A stretch of 64,000 nucleotides of DNA from Conyzicola nivalis_A (GTDB lineage Bacteria; Actinomycetota; Actinomycetes; Actinomycetales; Microbacteriaceae), in assembly GCF_040548875.1 (NCBI RefSeq), contig NZ_JBEPSJ010000001.1:806001-870000 (forward strand), read 5' to 3'. Shown here in pieces: positions 17,203-26,009 of this stretch. Within the stretch, counting starts at the first letter, position 1; each line of letters begins with the position of its first letter. The position numbers were made by a program, and so were the translations under genes. The notes beneath the pieces are model-generated. The model was not told the origin of the DNA and did not search any database. It was given only the letters and a program-made list of their open reading frames with translations.

Positions 17203-18621
17203 TCAACCTACGCTGCCTTCCATGCTCATCTCGATCAGCTTGTTGAGTTCGAGCGCGTACTCCATGGGCAGCTCGCGGGCGATGGGCTCGATGAACCCGC
17301 GCACGATCATGGCCATGGCCTCGTCTTCCGGCATGCCGCGCGACTGCAGGTAGAAAAGCTGCTCTGCGCTGACGCGGGACACGGTGGCCTCGTGGCCGAG
17401 CTGCACGTCGTCGACGCGGATGTCGATGGCCGGGTAGGTGTCGGACCTCGAGATGGTGTCGACCAGCAGCGCGTCACACCTCACGGTGTTCGCGGAGTGG
17501 TGAGCCGCGGCATCCACCCTCACCTCACCGCGGTAGCCCGCTCGACCGCCGCCGCGGGCGATCGACTTCGAGACGATCGAACTCGTCGTGTACGGCGCCA
17601 TGTGGATCATCTTGGCGCCGGCGTCCTGGTGCTGTCCCGGGCCGGCGAAGGCGACCGAGAGCGTCTCGCCCTTGGCGTGCTCGCCGACGAGGTAGATCGA
17701 CGGGTACTTCATGGTCACCTTGGAGCCGATGTTGCCGTCGATCCACTCCATGGTGGCACCCTCGTGGGCGATCGCACGCTTGGTGACGAGGTTGTAGACG
17801 TTGTTCGACCAGTTCTGGATGGTCGTGTAGCGAACGCGCGCGTTCTTCTTCACGATGATCTCGACGACGGCGGAGTGCAGCGAGTCGCTCTTGTAGATCG
17901 GCGCGGTGCAGCCCTCGATGTAGTGCACGTACGAACCCTCGTCGGCGATGATCAGCGTGCGCTCGAACTGGCCCATGTTCTCGGTGTTGATGCGGAAGTA
18001 GGCCTGGAGCGGGATCTCGACGTGCACGCCCTTGGGGACGTAGACGAACGATCCGCCCGACCATACGGCCGTGTTCAGCGCCGCGAACTTGTTGTCGCCG
18101 GCGGGGATGACGGTGCCGAAGTACTCCTCGAAGAACTCGGGGTGCTCGCGGAGCGCCGTGTCGGTGTCCATGAAGATGACGCCCTGAGCCTCGAGCTCTG
18201 CGTTGATGGTGTGGTAGACGACCTCGGACTCGTACTGGGCGGCGACACCGGAGACGAGGCGCTTGCGCTCGGCCTCGGGGATGCCCAGCTTCTCGTAGGT
18301 GTCCTTGATGTCGTCGGGGAGGTCTTCCCAGGTCTGCGCCTGCTTCTCGGTGGAGCGCACGAAGTATTTGATGTTGTCGAAGTCGATGCCGGAGAGGTCG
18401 GCGCCCCACGTGGGCATGGGCTTCATGCCGAAGAGCTTGAGGCCCTTGAGCCGCAGCTTGAGCATCCAGTCGGCTTCGTTCTTCAGCTTCGAGATGTCGG
18501 TGACGACTTCCTCGTTGATTCCGCGTCGAGCGGAAGCGCCTGCGGCATCGGAGTCGGACCAGCCGAACTCGTACTGTCCGAGACTGTTCAGTTCGGGGCG
18601 GTCGATCAGCACGTCAGTCAT
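17203..18621 (-). CDS. sufB: Fe-S cluster assembly protein SufB
   Basis: The 472-residue protein has standard SufB length and motifs: FGWSDSDAAG, the GVAAQYESEVVYH segment, KGVHVEIPLQAYFRIN, EGCTAPIYKSDSLHSAVVEI with the conserved Cys, and RGMPEDEAMAMIVRGF near the end. SufB is the main scaffold of the SufBC2D complex. It opens the operon after a good Shine-Dalgarno (AAAGAGG). SufR, SufS and SufU, which accompany it in many actinobacteria, are not in this operon. A sulfur donor must be encoded elsewhere. The gene is divergent from ctaA across 262 bases. Confidence 0.96.
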   Translation of the reverse strand: MTDVLIDRPELNSLGQYEFGWSDSDAAGASARRGINEEVVTDISKLKNEADWMLKLRLKGLKLFGMKPMPTWGADLSGIDFDNIKYFVRSTEKQAQTWEDLPDDIKDTYEKLGIPEAERKRLVSGVAAQYESEVVYHTINAELEAQGVIFMDTDTALREHPEFFEEYFGTVIPAGDNKFAALNTAVWSGGSFVYVPKGVHVEIPLQAYFRINTENMGQFERTLIIADEGSYVHYIEGCTAPIYKSDSLHSAVVEIIVKKNARVRYTTIQNWSNNVYNLVTKRAIAHEGATMEWIDGNIGSKVTMKYPSIYLVGEHAKGETLSVAFAGPGQHQDAGAKMIHMAPYTTSSIVSKSIARGGGRAGYRGEVRVDAAAHHSANTVRCDALLVDTISRSDTYPAIDIRVDDVQLGHEATVSRVSAEQLFYLQSRGMPEDEAMAMIVRGFIEPIARELPMEYALELNKLIEMSMEGSVG

Positions 18622-18750
18622 AGTTACCTCTTTCCTACCGGCAGCAACCGAGTTGGCCGCGGCGGTATTCCGTCACACAGCCAACTGCCGGGAATTTCGT
18701 GAAGCGTGCCTGGGCGAGCGGGTGATCAATGCACCTGCGGCTTGCTTAGA

Positions 18751-18762
18751 CTTGAACTCAAG
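18751..18762. promoter_or_regulatory. Palindrome CTTGAACTCAAG between sufB and ctaA
   Basis: Perfect 5-bp arms flank two central bases in the 262-bp divergent region between the suf operon and ctaA. It could be a regulator site shared by iron-sulfur and haem genes, but no known box can be assigned. The rest of this region shows no gene. Confidence 0.22.
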
Positions 18763-18883
18763 ACACACGATCCAAAGCAGATGCTGCTTGGTCGCAAGTC
18801 TCCATCGACTCCCCGGCACGGGCTGCGTTCTGCGAACCCGTCAATCTTACAGGGAGTCACCGCAAATAACAGGAGGAACCGCT

Positions 18884-19855
18884 GTGAAAGCCGACGCGCC
18901 ACGCTTGAGCGGCCTCGTGGGACTGCTCCCGACGGTCGTCGACGCCCGGGTGCGCTTCATCGCGTGGGCCTCACTCGTGATCCAGCTGCTCCTCATCGGA
19001 ACCGGCGGCGCCGTGCGGCTGACCGGGTCGGGGCTCGGCTGCCCGACGTGGCCGCAGTGCGTCGAGGGTTCGCTCACGAACACCCCTGAAATGGGTATCC
19101 ACGGCGTGATCGAGTTCGCGAACCGCGCGCTGACCGGTGTGGTGGTGCTTATCGCCATCCTCGCCTTCCTCGCCGTGATCCGCATGCGCGCCGAGCGTCT
19201 CGATCTGTTCGTGATCACACTCCTGCAGGGGCTGTCGATTCCGCTCCAGGCCGTCATCGGCGGCATCACGGTGCTCACCGGCCTGAACTCCTACATCGTC
19301 GGTCTGCATTTCCTCGTGTCGGTCGCTCTCGTCGTGCTCACGGCGATGCTGGTGTTCCGCGTGTATTACGGGCCGCGTGGCGCGGTCATGTCGATGCCGC
19401 GCTGGTACACCGCTCTGGCGTACCTCACGTCGTTGCTCGTGGCGATGACCGTGATCGTGGGAATCCTCACCACGGGCTCCGGCCCGCACGCCGGCGACGC
19501 CGACACCCCCCGCAACGGCCTCGACACCGACTTCCTGCAGCACCTGCACTCGTGGCCGGCGTATGCGACGCTCGGCGGCACCGTGCTGCTCGTGCTCGGC
19601 GCGTTCACCGTGGCGGGGACGAACGCGCGGCTGCGCCGGTTCACGCTGATACTGCTCGCCGTCGAGCTCGTTCAGATCGCGGTGGGTATCACCCAGGCGC
19701 GGCTCGGCCTCCCCGAAGTTCTGGTGGGAGCCCACATGGTGCTCGCCGGCGCGCTCGTGGGAGCGATGACCGTCGTGGTGCTGTCGCTGCGCAGCGCGGT
19801 CGTGGAGCCCGCGGCCGCGGCATCCGACGCTCCGCTCCTCGCCGACCGGGTCTGA
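18884..19855 (+). CDS. ctaA: Haem A synthase (COX15/CtaA family)
   Basis: The GTG at 18884 follows a consensus AGGAGG at 18871-18876 and gives 323 residues; the longer open frame upstream is not needed. The protein has about eight membrane helices. Motifs include GGAVRLTGSGLGCPTWPQC with a Cys-containing loop, GVIEFANRALTG with conserved Glu and His, GLHFLVS, HLHSWPAY and VGAHMVLAGALVG, giving four conserved haem-ligand His positions. It oxidises haem O to haem A for aa3-type cytochrome oxidase. CtaB, which makes haem O, is encoded convergently just downstream. Confidence 0.93.
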   Translation: MKADAPRLSGLVGLLPTVVDARVRFIAWASLVIQLLLIGTGGAVRLTGSGLGCPTWPQCVEGSLTNTPEMGIHGVIEFANRALTGVVVLIAILAFLAVIRMRAERLDLFVITLLQGLSIPLQAVIGGITVLTGLNSYIVGLHFLVSVALVVLTAMLVFRVYYGPRGAVMSMPRWYTALAYLTSLLVAMTVIVGILTTGSGPHAGDADTPRNGLDTDFLQHLHSWPAYATLGGTVLLVLGAFTVAGTNARLRRFTLILLAVELVQIAVGITQARLGLPEVLVGAHMVLAGALVGAMTVVVLSLRSAVVEPAAAASDAPLLADRV

Positions 19856-19931
19856 CGCACGGCGCCTGCCCCACCGGCTCCCGCAACGCTGGGACGCGCG
19901 AAGAGCGGCGCGGCCCGAGAGATACGGCCGG

Positions 19932-20852
19932 CTAGAACGGCAGCAGCGGGTCGATGCCCACGGCCAGGAACACCAGCGTCAGATAGGTGATCGAGCTGTG
20001 GAAGACGCGCATCGGCGTCACGGTGTCGTGGCGGATCGCCTGGTTGTACAGGCGGTGCGACTCGTAGATGAACCAGACACCGCTGGCGACGGCGACCACG
20101 GAGTAGACGATGCCCATGTCGGCGACGGGGATGAGCAGCAGCGAGCAGGCGACGGTGGCCCACGCGTAGAGGATTACCTGCAGTCCGACGATCTGTCGGC
20201 CGCGCACCACGGCGAGCATCGGCACGCTGGCGGCCTGGTACTCGTCGCGGTACTTCATCGACAGCGGCCAGTAGTGCGGGGGCGTCCAGAGGAAGATGAC
20301 GGCGAACAGGATGACCGGCGCCCACGTGAGCGAACCGGTGACGGCGGCCCAGCCGATGAGCACGGGGAAGCACCCGGCGATTCCGCCCCAGATGATGTTC
20401 TGCTCGGTGCGGCGCTTGAGCCACAGCGTGTAGACGAACACGTAGACGAGGATCGCGAGCAGCGAGAGGGACGCGGCGAGCCAGTTGGCGAAGACACCGA
20501 GCCAGACGATGGATGCCACGCCGATGACCCAGGCGAAGACGAGAGCCTCACGGTCGGACAGCTCCCCCGTGACGAGCGGGCGCTTCTGCGTGCGCTTCAT
20601 CAACCGGTCGATGTCGCGGTCGATGTAGCAGTTGAACGCGCTCGCGGACCCGGCGCTCAGCGAACCGCCGATGAGGGTGGCGATCACCAGCCAGAGATCG
20701 GGCAGCCCGCCCTGCGCCAGAATCATGACGGGGGCGGTGGTGACGAGCAGCAGCTCGACGACGCGCGGTTTCGTCAGCGAGACGTAGGCCTTTGCCTTAC
20801 GGGCAAATCCGATCCGCCCGGTGGTTGGGCGGCTCTCAACGGCTACGTCCAT
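19932..20852 (-). CDS. ctaB: Protohaem IX farnesyltransferase (haem O synthase)
   Basis: The 306-residue membrane protein has the UbiA-family Asp-rich motif NCYIDRDIDRLMKRTQKRPL near residue 75 and the second acidic loop WTPPHYWPLSMKYRDEY, as in CtaB/CyoE. About eight or nine helices are expected. It adds a farnesyl group to haem B to make haem O. The ATG at 20852 follows GAGGAG. It converges on ctaA and is divergent from tkt across 294 bases, the usual order in actinobacteria. Confidence 0.95.
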   Translation of the reverse strand: MDVAVESRPTTGRIGFARKAKAYVSLTKPRVVELLLVTTAPVMILAQGGLPDLWLVIATLIGGSLSAGSASAFNCYIDRDIDRLMKRTQKRPLVTGELSDREALVFAWVIGVASIVWLGVFANWLAASLSLLAILVYVFVYTLWLKRRTEQNIIWGGIAGCFPVLIGWAAVTGSLTWAPVILFAVIFLWTPPHYWPLSMKYRDEYQAASVPMLAVVRGRQIVGLQVILYAWATVACSLLLIPVADMGIVYSVVAVASGVWFIYESHRLYNQAIRHDTVTPMRVFHSSITYLTLVFLAVGIDPLLPF

Positions 20853-21146
20853 GACTCCTCTATCGACAGCTGTGCAGTTCGACTAATTCTAAGCGCTCAT
20901 CGGGCAAAGGGCCGATGCGTGTCGGGCGTCATACTCTGCACCGCCGCTCTCAGCACTCCCTATACTTGATTGTGCTTGCCACCCGACGGCAGCACCCCCG
21001 GACATCTCAGCATATGGAGCTGTCCGCCACCTGCCGCGGGAATGCCGATGACGTCAGTGTCCATTAATGAGACGACGGCAAGCAGAAACCTCTCCGCAGT
21101 GATCGCTCTGATTTGCTGCTGTGCAATATGAAGGGTCATCAATCAC

Positions 21147-23240
21147 GTGGCAGCTTTCCAGTGGGATTCCATCGACAACAAGGCCGTAGACACCGCCCGA
21201 ATTCTCGCGGCTGACGCCGTGGAGAAGGTCGGAAACGGTCACCCCGGCACCGCGATGAGCCTTGCACCCGCCGCTTATCTCCTCTTCCAGAAGATCATGC
21301 GCCGCGACCCCAACGACAACGAGTGGATCGGTCGCGACCGCTTCATCCTGTCGGTCGGACACAGCTCGCTCACCCAGTACATCCAGCTCTACTTCGGCGG
21401 CTACGGCCTCGAGCTCGACGACCTCAAGGCGCTCCGCACCTGGGGCTCGCTCACCCCCGGCCACCCGGAGTACGGCCACACCGACGGTGTCGAGATCACC
21501 ACCGGCCCCCTCGGCCAGGGCCTCGCCTCCGCCGTGGGCTTCGCCTACGCCGCCCGCTACGAGCGCGGCCTGTTCGACCCGGAGGCGGCACCCGGAACGA
21601 GCCCCTTCGACCACTTCATCTACACGATCGCCGGCGATGGCGACCTCCAGGAAGGTGTCACGAGCGAGGCATCCTCCCTCGCGGGCCACCAGGAGCTCGG
21701 CAACCTCATCGCGATCTACGACTCGAACCAGATCTCGATCGAGGACGACACCAACATCGCGTTCACCGAAGACGTGCACGCCCGCTACCTGGCCTACGGC
21801 TGGGACGTGCGGGTCGTCGACTGGAAGAAGACCGGCGAGTACGTCGAAGACGTCGCCGAGCTGAACGACGCCATCGAGGCCGCCAAGGGCGTCACCGACA
21901 AGCCGTCGCTCATCATCCTCAAGACCATCATCGGCTGGCCCAGCCCGAAAAAGCAGAACTCCGGCAAGATCCACGGATCCGCTCTCGGCGCCGACGAGCT
22001 CGCCGCGGTCAAGCAGGTTCTCGGCTTCGACCCCGAGCAGACCTTCGAGGTCGCGCCCGAGGTCATCGCGCACACCCGTCTCGCCCTCGAGCGCGGCACC
22101 GCGGTGCACAACGAGTGGAACGAGCAGTTCGACGCGTGGGCCGCCGCCAACCCCGAGAAGAAGACCCTGCTCGACCGCATCCTCACGGGCGACCTGCCCG
22201 AGGGCGTCGAAGAGGCCCTCCCCGTCTTCGAGGCCGGCACCGAGGTGTCGACCCGCGCCGCTTCCGGCAAGGTCATCAACGCCCTCGCCGGCGTCATCCC
22301 CGAGCTCTGGGGCGGCTCGGCCGACCTCGCAGAGTCGAACCTCACCACGATCAACGGTGCTGGCTCCTTCGTTCCCGAGAAGTGGTCGACGCACGAGTGG
22401 TCGGCAAGCGCGGCCGGTCGCGTCCTGCACTTCGGTATCCGTGAGCACGCCATGGGCGCGATCCTGAACGGCATCGTGCTGCACGGCAACACGCGCCCCT
22501 TCGGCGGCACGTTCCTCATCTTCAGCGACTACATGCGCCCCGCGGTGCGTCTCGCCGCGCTCATGAAGGCGCCGGCCATCTACGTCTGGACCCACGACTC
22601 CGTGGCCCTCGGCGAAGACGGCCCCACCCACCAGCCGATCGAGCAGCTCGCGACCCTCCGCGCAATCCCCGGACTCGACATCGTTCGCCCCGGCGACGCG
22701 AACGAGACCGCCTGGGCCTGGAAGACGATCCTCGAGCGCCGCAACGGTCCCGCCGGTATCGCCCTCACCCGCCAGAACATCCCGGTGTTCGCTCGCGGCG
22801 AGGACGAGGCCAGCGGAGACACCTTCGCGTCGGCCAAGCACGTCGCCAAGGGTGCCTATGTTCTCGCCGAGGCGCCGAACGGAACCCCCGACGTGATCTT
22901 CATCGCCACCGGCTCCGAGCTGCAGATCGCCGTCGAGGCCCGCGAGGTCCTCAAGGGCGAGGGAGTCAACGCCCGCGTCGTCTCCGCCCCGAGCCTCGAG
23001 TGGTTCGAGGAGCAGACCGCCGAGTACCGCGAGTCGGTGCTCCCCGCAGGCGTCACCGCCCGCGTGTCGATCGAAGCCGGAATCAGCCTGACCTGGGACA
23101 AGTACGTCGGCGACGCCGGCCGCAGCGTCTCGATCGAGCACTTCGGCGCATCCGCCGACTACAAGACCCTGTTCCGTGAGTTCGGTATGACCACAGAAGC
23201 CGCAGTGGCCGCCGCCAAAGACTCGCTCGCAGCCATCTGA
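21147..23240 (+). CDS. tkt: Transketolase
   Basis: The 697-residue protein begins with a GTG. TPP-binding motifs are present: GNGHPGTAMSLAP near residue 30, GPLGQGLASAVG, and the GDGDLQEGVTSEA to DSNQISIEDDT metal/diphosphate region near 155-195. The pyrimidine-domain Glu is in GIREHAMGAI, and the substrate motif is HDSVALGEDGPTHQPIEQL. It moves two-carbon units between pentose-pathway sugars. A TATACT hexamer at 20961-20966 could be the -10 of a promoter with a leader of about 180 bases, but no good -35 is visible. It is the first gene of the tkt-tal-pgi-zwf-opcA-pgl operon. Confidence 0.96.
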   Translation: MAAFQWDSIDNKAVDTARILAADAVEKVGNGHPGTAMSLAPAAYLLFQKIMRRDPNDNEWIGRDRFILSVGHSSLTQYIQLYFGGYGLELDDLKALRTWGSLTPGHPEYGHTDGVEITTGPLGQGLASAVGFAYAARYERGLFDPEAAPGTSPFDHFIYTIAGDGDLQEGVTSEASSLAGHQELGNLIAIYDSNQISIEDDTNIAFTEDVHARYLAYGWDVRVVDWKKTGEYVEDVAELNDAIEAAKGVTDKPSLIILKTIIGWPSPKKQNSGKIHGSALGADELAAVKQVLGFDPEQTFEVAPEVIAHTRLALERGTAVHNEWNEQFDAWAAANPEKKTLLDRILTGDLPEGVEEALPVFEAGTEVSTRAASGKVINALAGVIPELWGGSADLAESNLTTINGAGSFVPEKWSTHEWSASAAGRVLHFGIREHAMGAILNGIVLHGNTRPFGGTFLIFSDYMRPAVRLAALMKAPAIYVWTHDSVALGEDGPTHQPIEQLATLRAIPGLDIVRPGDANETAWAWKTILERRNGPAGIALTRQNIPVFARGEDEASGDTFASAKHVAKGAYVLAEAPNGTPDVIFIATGSELQIAVEAREVLKGEGVNARVVSAPSLEWFEEQTAEYRESVLPAGVTARVSIEAGISLTWDKYVGDAGRSVSIEHFGASADYKTLFREFGMTTEAAVAAAKDSLAAI

Positions 23241-23273
23241 GCTGCTGAGCACTAAGAAAGAAGAGAAGAAGTT

Positions 23274-24386
23274 ATGACGAACACCACCCCCACCGCCGAC
23301 CTCTCGGCCGCCGGCGTCAGCATCTGGCTCGACGACCTCTCCCGTGAGCGCATCGCCTCGGGCGGGCTCGAGAAGCTCATCGCCGAGCGCAACGTCGTCG
23401 GCGTGACCACCAACCCGACGATCTTCGCCGGCGCCCTCGCCAAGGGCGAGGCCTACGACGAGCAGGTCGCCCAGCTCGCCAAGGCCGGAACCAACGTCAC
23501 CGACGCGGTCTTCGAGATCACCACCGACGACGTCGCCGCCGCCAGCGACGTCTTCCGTCCGATCTTCGACACCACGAACGGCTTCGACGGCCGCGTGTCG
23601 ATCGAGGTCGAGCCCGGATTCGCACACGACGCCGCAGCGACCATCGCCCAGGCCAAGCAGCTCTGGGCCAAGGTCGACCGCCCGAACGCGCTCATCAAGA
23701 TCCCCGCGACGATCGAGGGCCTCGAGGCCATCACCGAGACGATCGGCGCCGGCATCAGCGTCAACGTCACGCTGATCTTCAGCCTCGAGCGCTACCGCCA
23801 GGTCATCAACGCCTACCTGAGCGGTCTCGAGAAGGCCAAGGCCGCCGGAATCGACCTGTCGACCCTGCACTCGGTCGCATCGTTCTTCGTGTCGCGCGTC
23901 GACACCGAGATCGACAAGCGTCTCGACGCGATCGGCACCGACGAGGCCAAGGCCCTCAAGGGCAAGGCCGGCGTCGCCAACGCCCAGCTCGCCTACGAGG
24001 TCTACCAGGCCGCCTTCACCACCGAGCGCGCGCAGGTGCTCCTCGCCGCCGGTGCGAACAAGCAGCGCCCCCTCTGGGCCTCGACCGGCGTGAAGGACCC
24101 CGCGGTTCTCGACACCACCTACGTCGTCGAGCTCGTCGCCCCCGAGGTCGTCAACACGATGCCCGAGAAGACGCTCGAGGCCACCTTCGACCACGGCGTC
24201 ATCGCCGGCGACTCGATCACCGGTTCCTACGCTGCGGCGAACGCCGTGCTCGACGCGATCGCGGCGCAGGGCATCTCCTACGACGAGGTGACCGCGCTGC
24301 TCGAGAAGGAGGGCGTGGAGAAGTTCATCGTGTCGTGGAACGAACTGCTCGACACCGTCACGGCCGCCCTCGAGGCAGCAAAGTGA
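23274..24386 (+). CDS. tal: Transaldolase
   Basis: The 370-residue protein is of the longer actinobacterial type. Motifs are SIWLDDLSRERI, GVTTNPTIFAGAL, the Schiff-base Lys region RPNALIKIPATIEGLEAI (near residue 140), SVNVTLIFSLERY and RPLWASTGVKDP. It exchanges three-carbon units between sedoheptulose-7-phosphate and glyceraldehyde-3-phosphate. It starts 33 bases after tkt and its stop is overlapped by the pgi GTG, so the two are tightly coupled. Confidence 0.96.
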   Translation: MTNTTPTADLSAAGVSIWLDDLSRERIASGGLEKLIAERNVVGVTTNPTIFAGALAKGEAYDEQVAQLAKAGTNVTDAVFEITTDDVAAASDVFRPIFDTTNGFDGRVSIEVEPGFAHDAAATIAQAKQLWAKVDRPNALIKIPATIEGLEAITETIGAGISVNVTLIFSLERYRQVINAYLSGLEKAKAAGIDLSTLHSVASFFVSRVDTEIDKRLDAIGTDEAKALKGKAGVANAQLAYEVYQAAFTTERAQVLLAAGANKQRPLWASTGVKDPAVLDTTYVVELVAPEVVNTMPEKTLEATFDHGVIAGDSITGSYAAANAVLDAIAAQGISYDEVTALLEKEGVEKFIVSWNELLDTVTAALEAAK

Positions 24387-25981
24387 GTGTCAAGATCGCA
24401 GTGAGCGGCGCGGCCAAGGAGGCCGTCGACCGCATCGTCCCTCAGCTGGTCAACGACCTGGTCGCGAGCCGCATCACCGGGCTCGACTCGACCCTCTGGG
24501 GTGCCGACGCCGAGGAAGAGGCCGCGAAGCGCCTCGGGTGGACCGAGTCCGTCTCGGTATCCACCCCCCTCGTGCCCGACATCCTGGCGCTGCGCGACAA
24601 GCTCCGCGCCGCGGGTGTCAACCACTTCGTGCTCGGCGGCATGGGCGGCTCGTCGCTCGCCCCCGAGGTCATCACCAAGACCGAGGGCGTCGAGCTCACG
24701 GTGCTGGACGCGACCGACCCGAGCCAGGTGCTCTCGGCCCTCGCCGACCGCCTCCCGACCACCGCCGTGGTGATCTCGTCGAAGTCGGGCGGGACGACCG
24801 AGACCGACAGCCAGAAGCGCGTCTACGAGAAGGCGTTCCGCGATGCGGGCATCGACCCGATCGACCGCATCATCGTCGTCACCGACCCCGGCTCCCCCCT
24901 CGACGTCTCCGCCCGCGCCGACGGCTACCGCGTGTTCAACGCCGACCCCACCGTGGGCGGCCGCTACTCCGCGCTCACCGCGTTCGGCCTCGTGCCGTCC
25001 GGACTCGCCGGCGTCGACATCCAGCAGCTGCTCGACGAGGCCGACGCCATGTCGTACTCGCTCGCCATCGACGAGGAGTCCAACCCCGGACTCATCCTCG
25101 GCGCGGCGATCGCCGGCACGCGTCCGCTCAAGGACAAGCTCGGCATCGTCTCCGACGGAACCCACATCGTGGGCTTCGGCGACTGGATCGAACAGCTCAT
25201 CGCCGAGTCGACCGGCAAGATCGGCAAGGGCATCCTGCCCGTCGTGCTGCCCGCGGACGCGCCCGAGCTCGACCAGAACCTGGCCGACCTTCAGGTCATC
25301 CGCCTCGTCGGCGACTACAAGGCGACCGAGCACCTCAACGAGGGCGACATCGAGATCACCGGAACCCTGGGCGCGCTCATGCTCACCTGGGAGTACGCGG
25401 TCGTCGTCGCCGGTCGTCTGCTCGGCATCAACCCGTTCGACCAGCCCGACGTGGAGTCGGCGAAGATCGCGACGCGCGGCCTGCTCGACGCGCGCCCCGA
25501 GCCCGTCGCACCCGCGTTCACCGACGGCGGCATCGAGGTGCGTGGCACCGAGGCCGTGGTGACCGGAGTGTCCGATCTCGCTGGAGCCGTGGCATCCGTT
25601 CTGTCCACCCTCGGCGAAGACGGCTACGTCTCGATCCAGGCCTACATGGACCGGGTCAAGTACCCAGAGCTCGCCGAGACGCGCAACAGCGTCGCGGCGC
25701 GCGCCCAGCGCCCCGTCACGTTCGGCTGGGGACCCCGGTTCCTGCACTCGACCGGACAGTTCCACAAGGGCGGCCCCGCGGTCGGCGTGTTCATCCAGAT
25801 CACCGAGGTGGCGGGCGAAGACCTCGAGATCCCCGAGCGCCCGTTCACCTTCGGACAGCTCATCCAGGCCCAGGCCGCCGGCGACGCGAGCGTTCTCGCC
25901 GACCACGGCCGCCCGGTGCTCACCATCACGCTCACCGACGCGGCGACGCAGCTTCCCGCGCTCATCGCAGCGCTCAGCTAG
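24383..25981 (+). CDS. pgi: Glucose-6-phosphate isomerase
   Basis: The GTG at 24383 overlaps the tal stop (GTGA) and gives 532 residues. Phosphosugar-binding loops are FVLGGMGGSSLAPEV and VISSKSGGTTETDSQK, followed by FGDWIEQLIAESTGKIGKGI with the catalytic Glu region and GALMLTWEYAVVVAGRLL. This is the PGI type found next to, or fused with, transaldolase in several phyla, rather than the E. coli type. It interconverts glucose-6-phosphate and fructose-6-phosphate, linking the pentose pathway to glycolysis and to GlgC. Confidence 0.9.
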   Translation: MSVKIAVSGAAKEAVDRIVPQLVNDLVASRITGLDSTLWGADAEEEAAKRLGWTESVSVSTPLVPDILALRDKLRAAGVNHFVLGGMGGSSLAPEVITKTEGVELTVLDATDPSQVLSALADRLPTTAVVISSKSGGTTETDSQKRVYEKAFRDAGIDPIDRIIVVTDPGSPLDVSARADGYRVFNADPTVGGRYSALTAFGLVPSGLAGVDIQQLLDEADAMSYSLAIDEESNPGLILGAAIAGTRPLKDKLGIVSDGTHIVGFGDWIEQLIAESTGKIGKGILPVVLPADAPELDQNLADLQVIRLVGDYKATEHLNEGDIEITGTLGALMLTWEYAVVVAGRLLGINPFDQPDVESAKIATRGLLDARPEPVAPAFTDGGIEVRGTEAVVTGVSDLAGAVASVLSTLGEDGYVSIQAYMDRVKYPELAETRNSVAARAQRPVTFGWGPRFLHSTGQFHKGGPAVGVFIQITEVAGEDLEIPERPFTFGQLIQAQAAGDASVLADHGRPVLTITLTDAATQLPALIAALS

Positions 25982-26009
25982 AAACAAGTAGAAAGCACCA
26001 AGGAGCTGC

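Noticed and set aside
21014..21067. A 17-residue leader peptide frame (MELSATCRGNADDVSVH) upstream of tkt
   Set aside because: It has no ribosome site, no codon run that would suggest attenuation and no terminator/antiterminator pair in the leader.
21054..24194. A 1046-codon open frame on the minus strand opposite tkt and tal
   Set aside because: Same mirror-frame effect: tkt and tal on the plus strand are unmistakable and explain the codon pattern.
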